64,000 nt of DNA from Halomonas stenophila (GTDB lineage Bacteria; Pseudomonadota; Gammaproteobacteria; Pseudomonadales; Halomonadaceae): NCBI RefSeq assembly GCF_014192275.1, contig NZ_JACHXR010000005.1, forward strand, positions 266,210 to 330,209, written 5' to 3'. Numbering within the stretch: the stretch's first letter is position 1; each line of letters begins with the position of its first letter. This document shows, one piece after another, positions 8,477-17,101 of this stretch. Made by a program: the position numbers and the translations under genes. Under the pieces are notes generated by a model. The model saw nothing but the letters and a program-made list of their open reading frames with translations. It was not told the origin of the DNA and made no database searches.

Positions 8477-9976
8477 TCAGAAACGGGGCAGCTCGGGGTG
8501 AGGCAGCTCGCCCCCGTGCACGTGCATGGCGCCGAACTCGGCGCAGCGCGCCAGGGTCGGGATGTTCTTGCCCGGGTTGAGCAGGCGCTCGGGGTCGAAG
8601 GCCGCCTTCACGGCGTGGAAGGTGGTCAGCTCATCGGGACTGAACTGGGCGCACATCTGGTTGATCTTCTCGCGGCCCACCCCGTGCTCGCCGGTGATCG
8701 AGCCCCCGGCCTCCACGCATAGCTCGAGGATCTTGCCGCCGAGCTCCTCGGCCTGCTCCAGCTCGCCCTCGCGGTTGGCATCGAACAGGATCAGCGGGTG
8801 CATGTTGCCGTCCCCGGCATGGAAGACGTTGGCGACCTTCAGACCGTAGGCGTCGGACAGGTCGCTGATGCCCTGCAGCACGCGGGGCAGCTCGCGGCGC
8901 GGGATGGTGCCGTCCATGCAGTAGTAGTCCGGCGACATCCGACCCACCGCGGGAAAGGCGTTCTTGCGCCCGGCCCAGAACAGGGCGCGTTCGGCCTCGT
9001 CGCGGGCCTGCTGGATGTCGGTGGCGCCGGCCGCCTCGAGCACCTGGCGCACCCGGTCGCAGTCGTCGTCGACGTCGGCCTCCACGCCGTCCAGCTCGCA
9101 CAGCAGGATGGCCTGTGCCTCCACCGGATAGCCGGCATGAATGAAGTCCTCGGCGGCGCGGATCGCCAGGTTGTCCATCATTTCCAGGCCGCCGGGGACG
9201 ATGCCGGCGGCGATGATGTCGCCGACGGCGCGGCCGGCCTTGCCCACGTCGTCGAAGCTGGCCATCAGCACCTTGGCGGTCTCCGGCTTGGGCAGCAGCT
9301 TGACGGTGATCTCGGTGACCACCCCGAGCATGCCCTCGGAGCCGTTGATCAGGGCCAGCAGGTCGAAGCCCGGGGCATCCAGGGCCTCGCTGCCCAGCGT
9401 CAGGCGTTCGCCCTCGATGGTGATGATCTCGACCTTCATCACGTTGTGTACGGTCAGGCCGTACTTCAGGCAGTGCACGCCGCCGGCGTTCTCCGCTACG
9501 TTGCCGCCGATCGAGCAGGCGATCTGCGAGGAGGGATCCGGCGCATAGTAGAGCCCGTGGGGCGCGGCGGCCTCGGAGATGGCCAGGTTACGCACCCCCG
9601 GCTGGACTCGGGCAGTGCGGGCGTCGGGGTCCACGTCGAGGATGCGGTTGAAGCGCGACATCACCAGCAGCACGCCCTGCTCCAGGGGCAGGGCGCCCCC
9701 GGACAGGCCGGTGCCGGCGCCGCGGGTGACCACCGGCACGCCCAGTTCCCGGCAGCCCTTGAGCAGGGCCTCCACCTGGTCGAGGGTCTCCGGCAGGGCC
9801 ACCAGCATGGGCAGCACGCGATAGGCGGCCAGGCCGTCGCATTCGAAGGGGTGCAGGTCTTCCTCGCGATGGAGCAGGGTCAGGCCGGGGGCGGCCTGCT
9901 GCAGGGCGGCGAGCACCTCCGCCTTGTCCCGGCGGGGCAGCTCGCCATCGAGTCGTGCGTCGTAGTGGATATTCAT
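8477..9976 (-). CDS. glcD: glycolate oxidase catalytic FAD subunit
   Basis: 499 residues, the same length as E. coli GlcD. The FAD-binding motif VVTRGAGTGLSGGA (about residues 83-96) and PDPSSQIACSIGGNVAENAGG (about 146-166) are present. The FAD-oxidase C-terminal domain has the conserved NVFHAGDGNMHP and TGEHGVGREK. It oxidises glycolate (and D-lactate more weakly in relatives) to glyoxylate. A 150-base gap separates it from the upstream permease. That gap contains an IclR-like palindrome 45 bases before the start, so glcDEFG may have its own regulated promoter. Confidence 0.95.
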   Translation of the reverse strand: MNIHYDARLDGELPRRDKAEVLAALQQAAPGLTLLHREEDLHPFECDGLAAYRVLPMLVALPETLDQVEALLKGCRELGVPVVTRGAGTGLSGGALPLEQGVLLVMSRFNRILDVDPDARTARVQPGVRNLAISEAAAPHGLYYAPDPSSQIACSIGGNVAENAGGVHCLKYGLTVHNVMKVEIITIEGERLTLGSEALDAPGFDLLALINGSEGMLGVVTEITVKLLPKPETAKVLMASFDDVGKAGRAVGDIIAAGIVPGGLEMMDNLAIRAAEDFIHAGYPVEAQAILLCELDGVEADVDDDCDRVRQVLEAAGATDIQQARDEAERALFWAGRKNAFPAVGRMSPDYYCMDGTIPRRELPRVLQGISDLSDAYGLKVANVFHAGDGNMHPLILFDANREGELEQAEELGGKILELCVEAGGSITGEHGVGREKINQMCAQFSPDELTTFHAVKAAFDPERLLNPGKNIPTLARCAEFGAMHVHGGELPHPELPRF

Positions 9977-10020
9977 GGCGGCTCCGAGAAACGGGAATGA
10001 ATCCAGTATGGGGTCAAAGG

Positions 10021-10039
10021 TATGGAAATGTCTTCCATA
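10021..10039. promoter_or_regulatory. IclR-like operator upstream of glcD
   Basis: TATGGAA-N5-TTCCATA, a 19-base palindrome with perfect 7-base arms, 45 bases before the glcD start. A further half site (CATGGAAG) follows at 10042-10049. The same TGGAA-N5-TTCCA design recurs at 44148-44166 upstream of allA and at 57860-57876 upstream of gcl. It resembles the E. coli IclR consensus TGGAAATNATTTCCA. Confidence 0.65.
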
Positions 10040-10126
10040 AACATGGAAGGGATGCCGGTCATCCTGTCGCAGTGCGGCGGCAGCCGACGGGGCTCGCCCG
10101 GCCCCGCCGATCGGCGGGGCCGTGGC

Positions 10127-11827
10127 TCAGCTCAGCCGCAGCAGCGGGTCGGCGATCCCCCACAGCTGAATGGCCACCAGGCCGACCAGTCCCGCCGCGA
10201 GTACATAGTAGAGGGTCGGCAGGAGGGTCTTGCGGATGGTGATCCCCTCGCGGCCCAGCAGGCCGACGGTGGCCGAGGCCGCGACCACGTTGTGGATGGC
10301 GATCATGTTGCCCGCGGCGGCGCCGACGGCCTGCAGGGCCACCATCATGGCCGTGGAGACCCCGAGCTGCTGGGCGACATTGAACTGGAAGTCGGACAGC
10401 ATCAGGTTGGACACCGTGTTGGAGCCGGCGATGAAGGCCCCCAGGGCCCCCACGGTGGGCGCGAACAGCGGATAGACATCGCCGACGCCATCGGCCACCA
10501 GGCGTGCCATGGCCACCGGCATCGACACCAGGTCGGCGGCATTGACGCCGGAGTTGATCAGGATACGCACCATGGGGATGGTGAAGACCAGCACGAAGCC
10601 GGCGCCGGCCAGGGTCCGGGTGGACTCGCCGAAGGCGGCGCGGAGTTCGCCGACGCGCATCCGGTGCAGCAGCGCGGTCAGCAGCACCACCATCAGCAGG
10701 ATGCCGCCGGGCAGGTAGAGTGGCTGGATGCTGCCGGAGATGCCGGCCTCGCCGAGGATATTGCTCCAGCCGAGGCTCGCCGAGGTCAGGGCCTCCTTCA
10801 GCGGGGCCACGGTGCGCGAGGCCACCAGTAGCAGGGCCAGCAGGACATAGGGCAGCCAGCCCATGAAGGTGGAGATGGGCGTCTTGCCGACCACCTCGTC
10901 GGTCCTGATGACCAGCTTGCCGATCCAGTGGTCCGGCCAGGACGTCGCCTCGGGGAAATCCCAGCTCTCGCGGGGGATCAGGAAGCCGCGACGGGCCGCC
11001 GGCACGACGATGGCCAGGCCCACCATGGCGCCGATCATCGAGGGGAATTCCGGCCCCAGCAGCACGCCGGCCAGCGCATAGGGCACCACGAAGCCGATGC
11101 CGGCGAACAGCGCGAAGGGCGCGACGGCCAGGCCCTCCCGCCAGGAGCGGTTGGCCCCGAAGAAGCGCACCATCACCATGACCATCAGCAGCGGCATCAG
11201 CACGCCGACCAGGGCGTGGATGACGGCCACCTCGCCGGCCACTAGGTGGAAGTAGTCGAGCCAGCCGCTACCGCCGGCTTCCAGGGTCGAGGTGATCCCG
11301 CCCTTGTCGAGGCCACCCGAGACGCCGACCACGATGGGCGTGCCCACCGCACCGAAGGACACCGGCGTGGACTGGATCATCATGCCGACCACCACGGCGG
11401 CCAGGGCCGGGAAGCCGAGGGCGACCATCAGCGGGGCGGCCACGGCGGCCGGCGTGCCGAAGCCCGAGGCGCCCTCGATGAAGCAGCCGAACAGCCAGGC
11501 GACGATGATGGCCTGGACGCGCCGGTCGGGGCTGATGCCCGAGAAGCCGTTGCGGATGGCGGTGATGCCGCCGGAATGCTTGAGGGTGTTGAGCAGCAGG
11601 ATGGCGCCGAAGATGATCCAGAGGATCGCGACCGTCAGCATCAGGCCCTGCAGGGTCGAGGCCAGGACCCGAGTGAAGGTCATGTCCCAGGCGAGCAGGG
11701 CGATGACAGCCGTCACGGCGAAGACCATCGGCATGGCGACCCGCGCCGCCATGCGCAGGCAGATCAGCAGGATCCCCGCCAGCAGCAGGGGGGTGAAGGC
11801 CAGAAGCGCCAGGAGAGTGTCGTGCAT
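10127..11827 (-). CDS. L-lactate/glycolate permease (LctP family)
   Basis: 566-residue membrane protein of the LctP/GlcA family (E. coli LldP is 551, GlcA 560), with about 12-14 hydrophobic segments. Conserved stretches include [19 protein letters not shown] and [12 protein letters not shown]. It imports glycolate, L-lactate or D-lactate with protons. I chose the ATG at 11827 ([13 protein letters not shown]), which has GAGGG upstream, over an in-frame ATG at 11878 that adds a polar stretch of no family resemblance. Its position directly upstream of glcDEFG argues for glycolate, as with glcA. A GntR-type operator lies about 100 bases upstream. Confidence 0.9.
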   Translation of the reverse strand: MHDTLLALLAFTPLLLAGILLICLRMAARVAMPMVFAVTAVIALLAWDMTFTRVLASTLQGLMLTVAILWIIFGAILLLNTLKHSGGITAIRNGFSGISPDRRVQAIIVAWLFGCFIEGASGFGTPAAVAAPLMVALGFPALAAVVVGMMIQSTPVSFGAVGTPIVVGVSGGLDKGGITSTLEAGGSGWLDYFHLVAGEVAVIHALVGVLMPLLMVMVMVRFFGANRSWREGLAVAPFALFAGIGFVVPYALAGVLLGPEFPSMIGAMVGLAIVVPAARRGFLIPRESWDFPEATSWPDHWIGKLVIRTDEVVGKTPISTFMGWLPYVLLALLLVASRTVAPLKEALTSASLGWSNILGEAGISGSIQPLYLPGGILLMVVLLTALLHRMRVGELRAAFGESTRTLAGAGFVLVFTIPMVRILINSGVNAADLVSMPVAMARLVADGVGDVYPLFAPTVGALGAFIAGSNTVSNLMLSDFQFNVAQQLGVSTAMMVALQAVGAAAGNMIAIHNVVAASATVGLLGREGITIRKTLLPTLYYVLAAGLVGLVAIQLWGIADPLLRLS

Positions 11828-12145
11828 CGGTGGAGGTCCCTCATCGATGATGATGTCGTTGGCCGCCGGGGGCGGCATGCGCGAACCTTACGACCAGACA
11901 CCGGGCTTGACCATTGCGGGTAAATTGGTATGACCAGAAAATTTGCTGCGATGTCTTTCCCGGGTCGCGATGAGAGGCATTGTGATTCAATGAGTTGAGG
12001 AGCAGTTGGCGAATCTTGGCGGCACCGTGGCGGGAACGGCGATTATACCAATGGACAAGGGGCCGGGGGCAGGCGGGTCGATGGCGGCGGACGGCAAAGC
12101 CTGGCACTATCGGAGATCTCCCCTCACCGGATGCAAGGAGTCGGT
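11828..12145. other. divergent promoter region, glycolate permease / GST
   Basis: 318 bases between divergent genes. It holds the TGGTATGACCA operator at 11926-11936 and an AT-richer patch around 11920-11970, probably the permease promoter. The GST has a clear AAGGAG at 12135-12140. No credible small gene was seen. Confidence 0.5.
11926..11936. promoter_or_regulatory. GntR-type (PdhR/LldR/GlcC-like) operator
   Basis: TGGTATGACCA, a TGGT-N3-ACCA palindrome preceded by AAAT. This is the form bound by FadR-subfamily GntR regulators such as PdhR, LldR and GlcC, which in other bacteria control pyruvate, lactate and glycolate genes. It lies about 100 bases upstream of the permease start. No such regulator gene adjoins the operon, so the protein is presumably encoded elsewhere. 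Confidence 0.55.
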
Positions 12146-12853
12146 ATGACACGGGTGCTCTACGAACTCAGCGGGCGGGACGAGTCGCTGCGGTTTTCGC
12201 CGTACTGCTGGCGGGTCCGTTATGCCCTGGCCCACAAGGGGCTGGACGTCGAGACACGCCCCTGGCACTTCACCGACAAGCCGGCGCTGGCCTTCGCCGA
12301 CCACGATAAGGTGCCGGTCCTCGTCGACGGCGACGAGGTGGTCACCGACAGCTACGCGATCCTGCGCTACCTGGATCGTGCCTATCCCGAGGCACCGCTG
12401 CTCGGTGAGCCCCTGGCCGATGCCCGGGGGCGCTTCTTCAAGTACTATGCCGAACGCGCGCTGGCGCCGGCGATGATGCGCACCATCATCATGGACCTGT
12501 TCAATGCCGTGCATCCCGACGACCGCGCCTACTTTCGCGAGTCCCGCGAGAAGCGCTTCGGGCGCACCCTGGAGGAGTTCCACTCCCCGGCCAAGGGCCT
12601 GGCCCAGCTCGACGCGGCGCTTGCCCCGTTGCGTGGACGCCTCGAGGAAGTCGATTTCCTGGATGGCGAGGCCGCCGCCGGCGCCGACTATCTGGTGTTC
12701 GGCTTCTTCATGTGGGCGCGCTGCGTCTCCAGCGCCGATCTGGTCTCCAATGCCGACCCGGTCCATGCCTGGGTCGAGCGCATGCTCGACCTGCACGACG
12801 GCCTCGGCCGCCGAGCCACGCGCGTGACCGATATCGAGGGAGCCTATCGCTGA
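12146..12853 (+). CDS. glutathione S-transferase family protein
   Basis: 235 residues. The N-terminal thioredoxin-fold half (residues 1-85) has SPYCWRVRYALAHKGLD at the glutathione site, the cis-proline KVPVLVDG, and VVTDSYAILRYLD (the Glu/Asp-Ser motif that binds the gamma-glutamyl group, here D-S). A helical C-terminal half follows. The sequence recalls bacterial GSTs close to the beta-etherase/fungal-type group; the substrate is unknown. AAGGAG lies five bases before the ATG at 12146, which excludes the longer frame start at 12131. It stands alone, followed by a hairpin. Confidence 0.85.
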   Translation: MTRVLYELSGRDESLRFSPYCWRVRYALAHKGLDVETRPWHFTDKPALAFADHDKVPVLVDGDEVVTDSYAILRYLDRAYPEAPLLGEPLADARGRFFKYYAERALAPAMMRTIIMDLFNAVHPDDRAYFRESREKRFGRTLEEFHSPAKGLAQLDAALAPLRGRLEEVDFLDGEAAAGADYLVFGFFMWARCVSSADLVSNADPVHAWVERMLDLHDGLGRRATRVTDIEGAYR

Positions 12854-12875
12854 GTCCACACGCTTGCGGTGCTCG

Positions 12876-12907
12876 CGACGATGCCCGGCTCCGGCCGGGC
12901 ATCGTCG
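12876..12907 (+). terminator. hairpin after the GST gene
   Basis: Perfect 13-base arms, CGACGATGCCCGG at 12876-12888 and CCGGGCATCGTCG at 12895-12907, with a 6-base loop. It starts 23 bases after the GST stop. No T run follows, so it may be a weak intrinsic terminator or an RNA 3'-end stabiliser. Confidence 0.5.
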
Positions 12908-12945
12908 TGTCGGGGAACGAGGCAACAAAGCGGTCCGCAGGATGT

Positions 12946-12981
12946 TGCGCCGCACAAAACGGCCTGCTATGTTGCAATGCA
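12946..12981. promoter_or_regulatory. two PhaR-like TGC-N3-GCA boxes upstream of the phasin gene
   Basis: TGCGCCGCA at 12946-12954 and TGCAATGCA at 12973-12981, the latter inside the perfect palindrome GTTGCAATGCAAC at 12971-12983. Their centres are 27 bases apart and end about 45 bases before the phasin start. TGC-N3/4-GCA sites are known targets of PhaR, the repressor that senses polyhydroxyalkanoate granules. Confidence 0.5.
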
Positions 12982-13025
12982 ACACCGGCGCTTGGCCGGT
13001 ATCCCCACCATCACGGAGGTGTGCG

Positions 13026-13376
13026 ATGAGCAAGGCAACGACCGACAAGACCACCGAACAGTTCGAGTCTCTCTTTGTGCAACCCATGCGGTCCTATGCC
13101 GCGCTGAACCTCGAATATGCCGAGAAGCTGGTGTCCACCCAGTTCGACTCGGCACGGGTCCTGACCGACCTGGGCCTGGCCCAGGCGCGCGGCTGGCTCG
13201 AGGTCACGGATGCCGACGGCGTCAAGAAGGCCATGGAAGGCCAGCAGAAGGTGCTCCAGGACCTCGGCGAGCGCGTCAAGAGCGACTCCGAGGCGCTGAT
13301 GACCCTCGGCCAGGAGTATGTCCAGAAGGGGCAGAAGCTGGTCGAGGAGCAGGTCAAGGCCGCCAGCGCCAGCTGA
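13026..13376 (+). CDS. phasin family protein
   Basis: 116 residues, wholly helical and amphipathic, with the phasin-type N-terminus FESLFVQPMRSYAALNLEYAEKL and ending in K/A/E-rich helices. Phasins coat intracellular polyhydroxyalkanoate granules. A strong GGAGG precedes the ATG. PhaR-like boxes lie upstream and a clear terminator follows, so this is a single-gene unit. No other PHA gene is in the window. Confidence 0.85.
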   Translation: MSKATTDKTTEQFESLFVQPMRSYAALNLEYAEKLVSTQFDSARVLTDLGLAQARGWLEVTDADGVKKAMEGQQKVLQDLGERVKSDSEALMTLGQEYVQKGQKLVEEQVKAASAS

Positions 13377-13410
13377 TCTCCCGATTCTCTGCAAGCAAGG
13401 GGCCCTTGCC

Positions 13411-13454
13411 GGGCCTTGCGGGTCACCGCCTGACGGCGGTGGCCCGTCTTTTTT
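13411..13454 (+). terminator. rho-independent terminator after the phasin gene
   Basis: Outer GGGCC/GGCCC (13411-13415 with 13441-13445) and inner CACCGCC/GGCGGTG (13424-13430 with 13435-13441) stems, followed by TCTTTTTT at 13447-13454. It stands about 35 bases after the phasin stop. Confidence 0.8.
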
Positions 13455-13484
13455 GCGGCGGCCGTTCGCCGCGAGCGCAGGCGT

Positions 13485-14108
13485 TCAGCCGTGCTCGGTG
13501 CCCAGTAGCCGGATCACCTCGTCGTCGCTCACCTGTCCGAAGTTGGCGAAGAACTGGCCGACGGCGCCGAAGCCGGCCGGGGCGAGCAGGCACACCACCT
13601 CGTCGGCGAGCCGTTCCAGGCGTGTCACGGTCTCGGGGGGCGCCGCCCCCAGGGCGGCAATCAGCCGGGCCGGATGGCGCGGGCGCAGGCTGGTCAGTGC
13701 CGTGGCCATGGTGGCGCCGGTGGCGCTGCCGTCGTCGACCACCACCACGATGCGTCCGGCGGGGTCGATGGGGGCGCGCACCGGCGTGTAGCGCCGCCGA
13801 CGCTCCTCGATCAGCGCCTGCTGAGTCTCGATTTCCCGGCTGATGGCCGACTCCGGATAGTGACTGGCCGCCGGCTCAAGCTCGACCCGACCCTGTTCGC
13901 CGACCGCGCCGATGGCGTACTCCGGGTTGCCCGGGGCGCCGATCTTCCTCACCAGCACCACGTCCAGCTCTCCCTCCAGCTCGTCGGCGATCAGCCGACC
14001 CATGGGCACCCCTCCCCGGGGAATGGCCAGGATCAGCGGGTCGCGTCCTCGCAGGTGCTCAAGCCGTTGCACCAGTCCTTCGGCAGCCTCCAGTCGATCG
14101 CGAAACAT
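13485..14108 (-). CDS. orphan phosphoribosyltransferase-fold protein
   Basis: 207 residues with a type I phosphoribosyltransferase domain. The PRPP-binding loop is VVVVDDGSATGATM (around residues 108-121), and an upstream IPRGGVPMGRLIADEL segment is typical of stand-alone PRTases of unknown substrate. I use the ATG at 14108 (MFRDRLEAAE), which has GGAGG six bases upstream, instead of 14132. It converges with the phasin gene and diverges from the purine permease. A role in purine salvage is possible from context but unproven. Confidence 0.8.
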   Translation of the reverse strand: MFRDRLEAAEGLVQRLEHLRGRDPLILAIPRGGVPMGRLIADELEGELDVVLVRKIGAPGNPEYAIGAVGEQGRVELEPAASHYPESAISREIETQQALIEERRRRYTPVRAPIDPAGRIVVVVDDGSATGATMATALTSLRPRHPARLIAALGAAPPETVTRLERLADEVVCLLAPAGFGAVGQFFANFGQVSDDEVIRLLGTEHG

Positions 14109-14184
14109 GGGTGGCCTCCGCGTCGCCTCCACTGACTTGAGTCTAGTCCAGATCCAGGGACAGGGATGGCGTCGATGTGTTGAT

Positions 14185-14192
14185 TGTATACA
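14185..14192. promoter_or_regulatory. TGTATACA operator upstream of the purine permease
   Basis: TGTATACA, 160 bases before the permease start, inside the 16-mer TGTTGATTGTATACAT (14178-14193). That 16-mer recurs exactly at 29813-29828. It belongs to the palindrome set that also marks uraD/uraH, the GntR gene, puuE and gcl. Confidence 0.6.
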
Positions 14193-14354
14193 TGTTTATC
14201 AATTATTGTTCAAAAGTAGTCGGGTTACTTTGTATCCACTCTATCGGGGGTCGAGACACAACCATAACCGCCGGCCGTTCACGAGACGGCCTGGGACCAC
14301 CCGAAGAGGCCGGCAGCGCGACGGCAGCAGGACGCCACAACAACACCACATCCA

Positions 14355-15767
14355 ATGGCCGATAACATGCAGACCAACGTCAACAACACCTCGATATTCG
14401 ATTTCCATGGCAAGCCGTCTTTCCTCAAGGCCTTGCCGATCTCCCTTCAGCACGTGCTGGCGATGATCGCCGGCGTGATCACCCCGCCGATCATCATCGC
14501 CGGCGTGGTGGGGTCGACCCCCCAGGAGAAGCTGCTGCTGATCCAGATCGCCGTGCTGACCTCGGGGATCTGCACGCTCTTCCACCTCTACGGCGTCTGG
14601 AAGTTCGGCGCCCGGCTGCCGGCGATCTTCGGCGTGGGCTTCGCCTACGTGCCGACGCTGATCGCCGTGGGCGGTCAGTTCGGCATCGAGGGCATCCTCG
14701 GCGCCCAGCTGGTCGGCGGCATCACCATGATGGTGGTGGGGTACTTCATCCAGTACATCCGCCATCTCTTCCCGCCGGTCGTGGCGGGCACGGTGGTGCT
14801 GGTCATCGGCCTGTCGCTGTATGACATCGCCATCCGCTACATCGCCGGCAGCGGCAACGTGAACGCGCCCCACTTCGGTGAGCTGCAGAACTGGGGGGTG
14901 GGGCTGCTGACTCTGGTCACCGTGCTGCTGGCCTCCCAGTTCGGCCGCGGCGTGGTCAAGCTCTCGGCGATCATCGTCGGCATCCTGGTCGGCTACCTGC
15001 TCGCCCTGCCCCTGGGCATGGTCGACTTCAGCTCGGTGGCCAGTGCCGAGTGGGTCGCCGTGCCCCAGCTGATGCCTTTCGAGCTGGAGTTCCATTCCGC
15101 GGCCATCGTCTCGCTGGTGGTGATCTGCGTGATCAATTCCGTGCAGACCATCGGTGACCTTTCGGCGACCAGCGTGGCCGGCATGAACCGCGAGCTGAAG
15201 ACCAAGGAGTTGACCGGCGGCCTGCTGGGCAATGGCCTGACCACGGCGTTGAGCGCCTTCTTCGGCGCCCTGCCCACCTCCACCTTCAGCCAGAACGTCG
15301 GCATCGTGGCCATGACCAAGGTGATCAGTCGCTACGTGCTGGTCATCGCCGGCGTGTTCATGCTGCTGGCCGGCCTCAGCCCGAAGTTCGGCGCCATCAT
15401 GACCACCATCCCCTACCCGGTGCTGGGTGGCGCCACCATCACCGTGTTCGGGATGATCACCATGACCGGCATCCAGTTGCTGACCAAGGACGAGATGTCG
15501 GCGCGCAACATGACCATCGTCGGCCTGGCCCTGGCGCTCAGCCTGGGGATCGCCGCCGTGCCCTCGGCCATCGCCCAGTTCCCCGAGACCCTGCAGGACG
15601 TGATCGGCGGGGCGCCGATCGTGGTCGCGGCGATCACCGCCTTCGTGCTCAACCTGGTGCTGCCGCGCAAGACGCTGGCGGACGAAGCCCGCGAGCGCGA
15701 GGCGATCGCCGAGGCGGATGCCGAACAGGCTGCCGGCGACGCCGGCCTGCAGCGGGCCGAGAAGTGA
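14355..15767 (+). CDS. uacT: urate/xanthine permease (NCS2/NAT family)
   Basis: 470-residue inner-membrane purine:proton symporter of the nucleobase-ascorbate transporter family, with about 14 membrane segments. The NAT signature QNxGxxxxT[R/K/G] is present as QNVGIVAMTK near residue 314. The N-terminal HVLAMIAGVITPP region is typical of the uric acid/xanthine branch (UacT, XanQ, PucJ/K). It is next to uraD, uraH and puuD, so urate or xanthine is the expected substrate. The ribosome site is poor; ATG at 14367 is an alternative start. The symbol follows context and is less certain than the family. Confidence 0.88.
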   Translation: MADNMQTNVNNTSIFDFHGKPSFLKALPISLQHVLAMIAGVITPPIIIAGVVGSTPQEKLLLIQIAVLTSGICTLFHLYGVWKFGARLPAIFGVGFAYVPTLIAVGGQFGIEGILGAQLVGGITMMVVGYFIQYIRHLFPPVVAGTVVLVIGLSLYDIAIRYIAGSGNVNAPHFGELQNWGVGLLTLVTVLLASQFGRGVVKLSAIIVGILVGYLLALPLGMVDFSSVASAEWVAVPQLMPFELEFHSAAIVSLVVICVINSVQTIGDLSATSVAGMNRELKTKELTGGLLGNGLTTALSAFFGALPTSTFSQNVGIVAMTKVISRYVLVIAGVFMLLAGLSPKFGAIMTTIPYPVLGGATITVFGMITMTGIQLLTKDEMSARNMTIVGLALALSLGIAAVPSAIAQFPETLQDVIGGAPIVVAAITAFVLNLVLPRKTLADEAREREAIAEADAEQAAGDAGLQRAEK

Positions 15768-15773
15768 GGGCAG

Positions 15774-15798
15774 GGGCGGGCCACTGGCCCGCCCCGCA
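15774..15798 (+). terminator. hairpin after the purine permease
   Basis: GGGGCGGGCCA then GGCCCGCCCC form a GC-rich hairpin a few bases past the permease stop. It has no T tract. It probably works with the stronger hairpin at 15904-15935 between these convergent genes. Confidence 0.5.
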
Positions 15799-15903
15799 GG
15801 CGCGTCGGGACTGAATGTTCGTCACGCGCGTCATCGATGGCGAGACGCGTTGATCGCACCGACCAGGGACAGGGTCCGCTCTTCAGCGAGTCCATGACAC
15901 GAA

Positions 15904-15935
15904 AAAGCGCTGCCGGGGCCTCCCGGCAGCGCTTT
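15904..15935 (-). terminator. strong terminator between convergent genes (for uraD)
   Basis: Perfect 14-base arms, AAAGCGCTGCCGGG at 15904-15917 and CCCGGCAGCGCTTT at 15922-15935, with the loop GCCT. Read on the minus strand it ends in TTTTT, fitting termination of uraD 25 bases after its stop. It may act in both directions. Confidence 0.8.
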
Positions 15936-15959
15936 GGCTTTGCCCGACTCGGCGGGCGA

Positions 15960-16484
15960 TCAGGCCGCGCGCTCCTCCAGGCGGAAGGCGGCGATGCGGT
16001 TGATCTGCTCGATGGCGGTGCGGCGTTCCTCCGCCGGCTCGTTGTTCAGCCGGGTCTCGAAGGCGGCGAGGATGTCGTGGCGGTCGCTGCCCTTGACCGC
16101 CATCACGAAGGGAAAGCCGAAGCGCTCCTTGTAGGCGGCGTTGAGGCGCTCGAAGCGGGCCATCTCCTCGGGGCTGCACTGGTCGAGCCCGGCGCCGGCC
16201 TGCTCACTGGTGGAGTCGTCGGTGAGCTCGCCGGCGATGGCCGCCTTGCCGGCCAGGTCCGGGTGGGCACGGATCACCTCGAGCTGGCGCTCGGGATCGG
16301 CCTCGCTGAGCACGCGCCCCATGGCCGTGGCCAGCCCCTCGGGACTGTCCTGCTCGTCGGAAAGGCCGCGCTGCCAGGCCAGTTCGGCCACCCAGGGAGA
16401 GTGTTCGTAGATGTCGCCGAAGCGCTCGACGAAGGCGGCCTGGTCCAGTTGGCTGGGGCGCGGAGAAAGCGTCTTGGTGCTCAT
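15960..16484 (-). CDS. uraD: 2-oxo-4-hydroxy-4-carboxy-5-ureidoimidazoline decarboxylase
   Basis: 174 residues, full length for OHCU decarboxylase. The catalytic-histidine motif AHPDLAGK (around residue 72) and the conserved FERFGDIYEHSPWVAE-like N-terminus and FGFPFVMAVKG are present. It decarboxylates OHCU to S-allantoin, the third step from urate. It is divergent from uraH, and the shared 158-bp promoter holds a TGTATACA operator. The family assignment is strong. Confidence 0.95.
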   Translation of the reverse strand: MSTKTLSPRPSQLDQAAFVERFGDIYEHSPWVAELAWQRGLSDEQDSPEGLATAMGRVLSEADPERQLEVIRAHPDLAGKAAIAGELTDDSTSEQAGAGLDQCSPEEMARFERLNAAYKERFGFPFVMAVKGSDRHDILAAFETRLNNEPAEERRTAIEQINRIAAFRLEERAA

Positions 16485-16539
16485 GGTGGGGACTCCTTGG
16501 TGCGTGTCTGCATCGATACTGTCAGGATAGCGATAAAAG

Positions 16540-16547
16540 TGTATACA
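16540..16547. promoter_or_regulatory. TGTATACA operator in the uraD/uraH divergent promoter
   Basis: TGTATACA 56 bases from the uraD start and about 95 from uraH, placed to control both divergent genes. Confidence 0.65.
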
Positions 16548-16642
16548 ATAAAGTCTTTGAAATGTACTCTATTACAAGCTACAACTGTTTCTAGAGAGGC
16601 GGCGTTCGAAGAGCGCGTCGACAGCGATGACAAGAGGAGAAG

Positions 16643-16999
16643 ATGATGGGCTACCTCACCACTCACGTGCTGGATACCTCCCTCGGCCTGCCGGGCGAGG
16701 GGATCCGCATCGAGGTCTATCGCCTGGAGGGCGGCGAGCGCCAGCGGCTCACCGAGGTCGTGACCAACGACGACGGCCGCTGTGACGCGCCGATCCTGGA
16801 GGGCGAGGCCTTCACCGCCGGCGAGTACGAGCTGGTCTTCCATGCCGGCGAGTATCTGGAGCGGCGCGGGGTCGCCGTGGACAAGCCGCGGTTCCTCGAC
16901 GTGATCCCGCTGCGCTTCGGCGTCGCCGATGCCGGCCAGCACTATCACGTGCCGCTGCTGCTGTCGCCGTACAGCTATTCCACCTACCGCGGCAGCTAG
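16643..16999 (+). CDS. uraH: 5-hydroxyisourate hydrolase (transthyretin-like)
   Basis: 118 residues. The N-terminus [14 protein letters not shown] carries the catalytic histidine, and the C-terminus ends in YRGS, the signature tetrapeptide of HIU hydrolases. It hydrolyses 5-hydroxyisourate to OHCU. The AGGAG ribosome site fits the ATG at 16643 (five bases) or 16646 (eight bases). puuD follows 102 bases downstream. Confidence 0.96.
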   Translation: MMGYLTTHVLDTSLGLPGEGIRIEVYRLEGGERQRLTEVVTNDDGRCDAPILEGEAFTAGEYELVFHAGEYLERRGVAVDKPRFLDVIPLRFGVADAGQHYHVPLLLSPYSYSTYRGS

Positions 17000-17101
17000 C
17001 CCGATAAGTGGCTGTGCTCGCCGACTTTTCAGGCACTGCCCAACCGGTCCTTTACCGCCAAATCGAGACAACAATCGCATAATTCCAACGAGGCCTGACC
17101 G

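Noticed and set aside
6078..10000. Long plus-strand frames (up to 446 codons) opposite glcDEF
   Set aside because: All lie antisense to strongly identified glycolate oxidase subunits, and their His/Gln/Ala/Gly-rich translations match no family.
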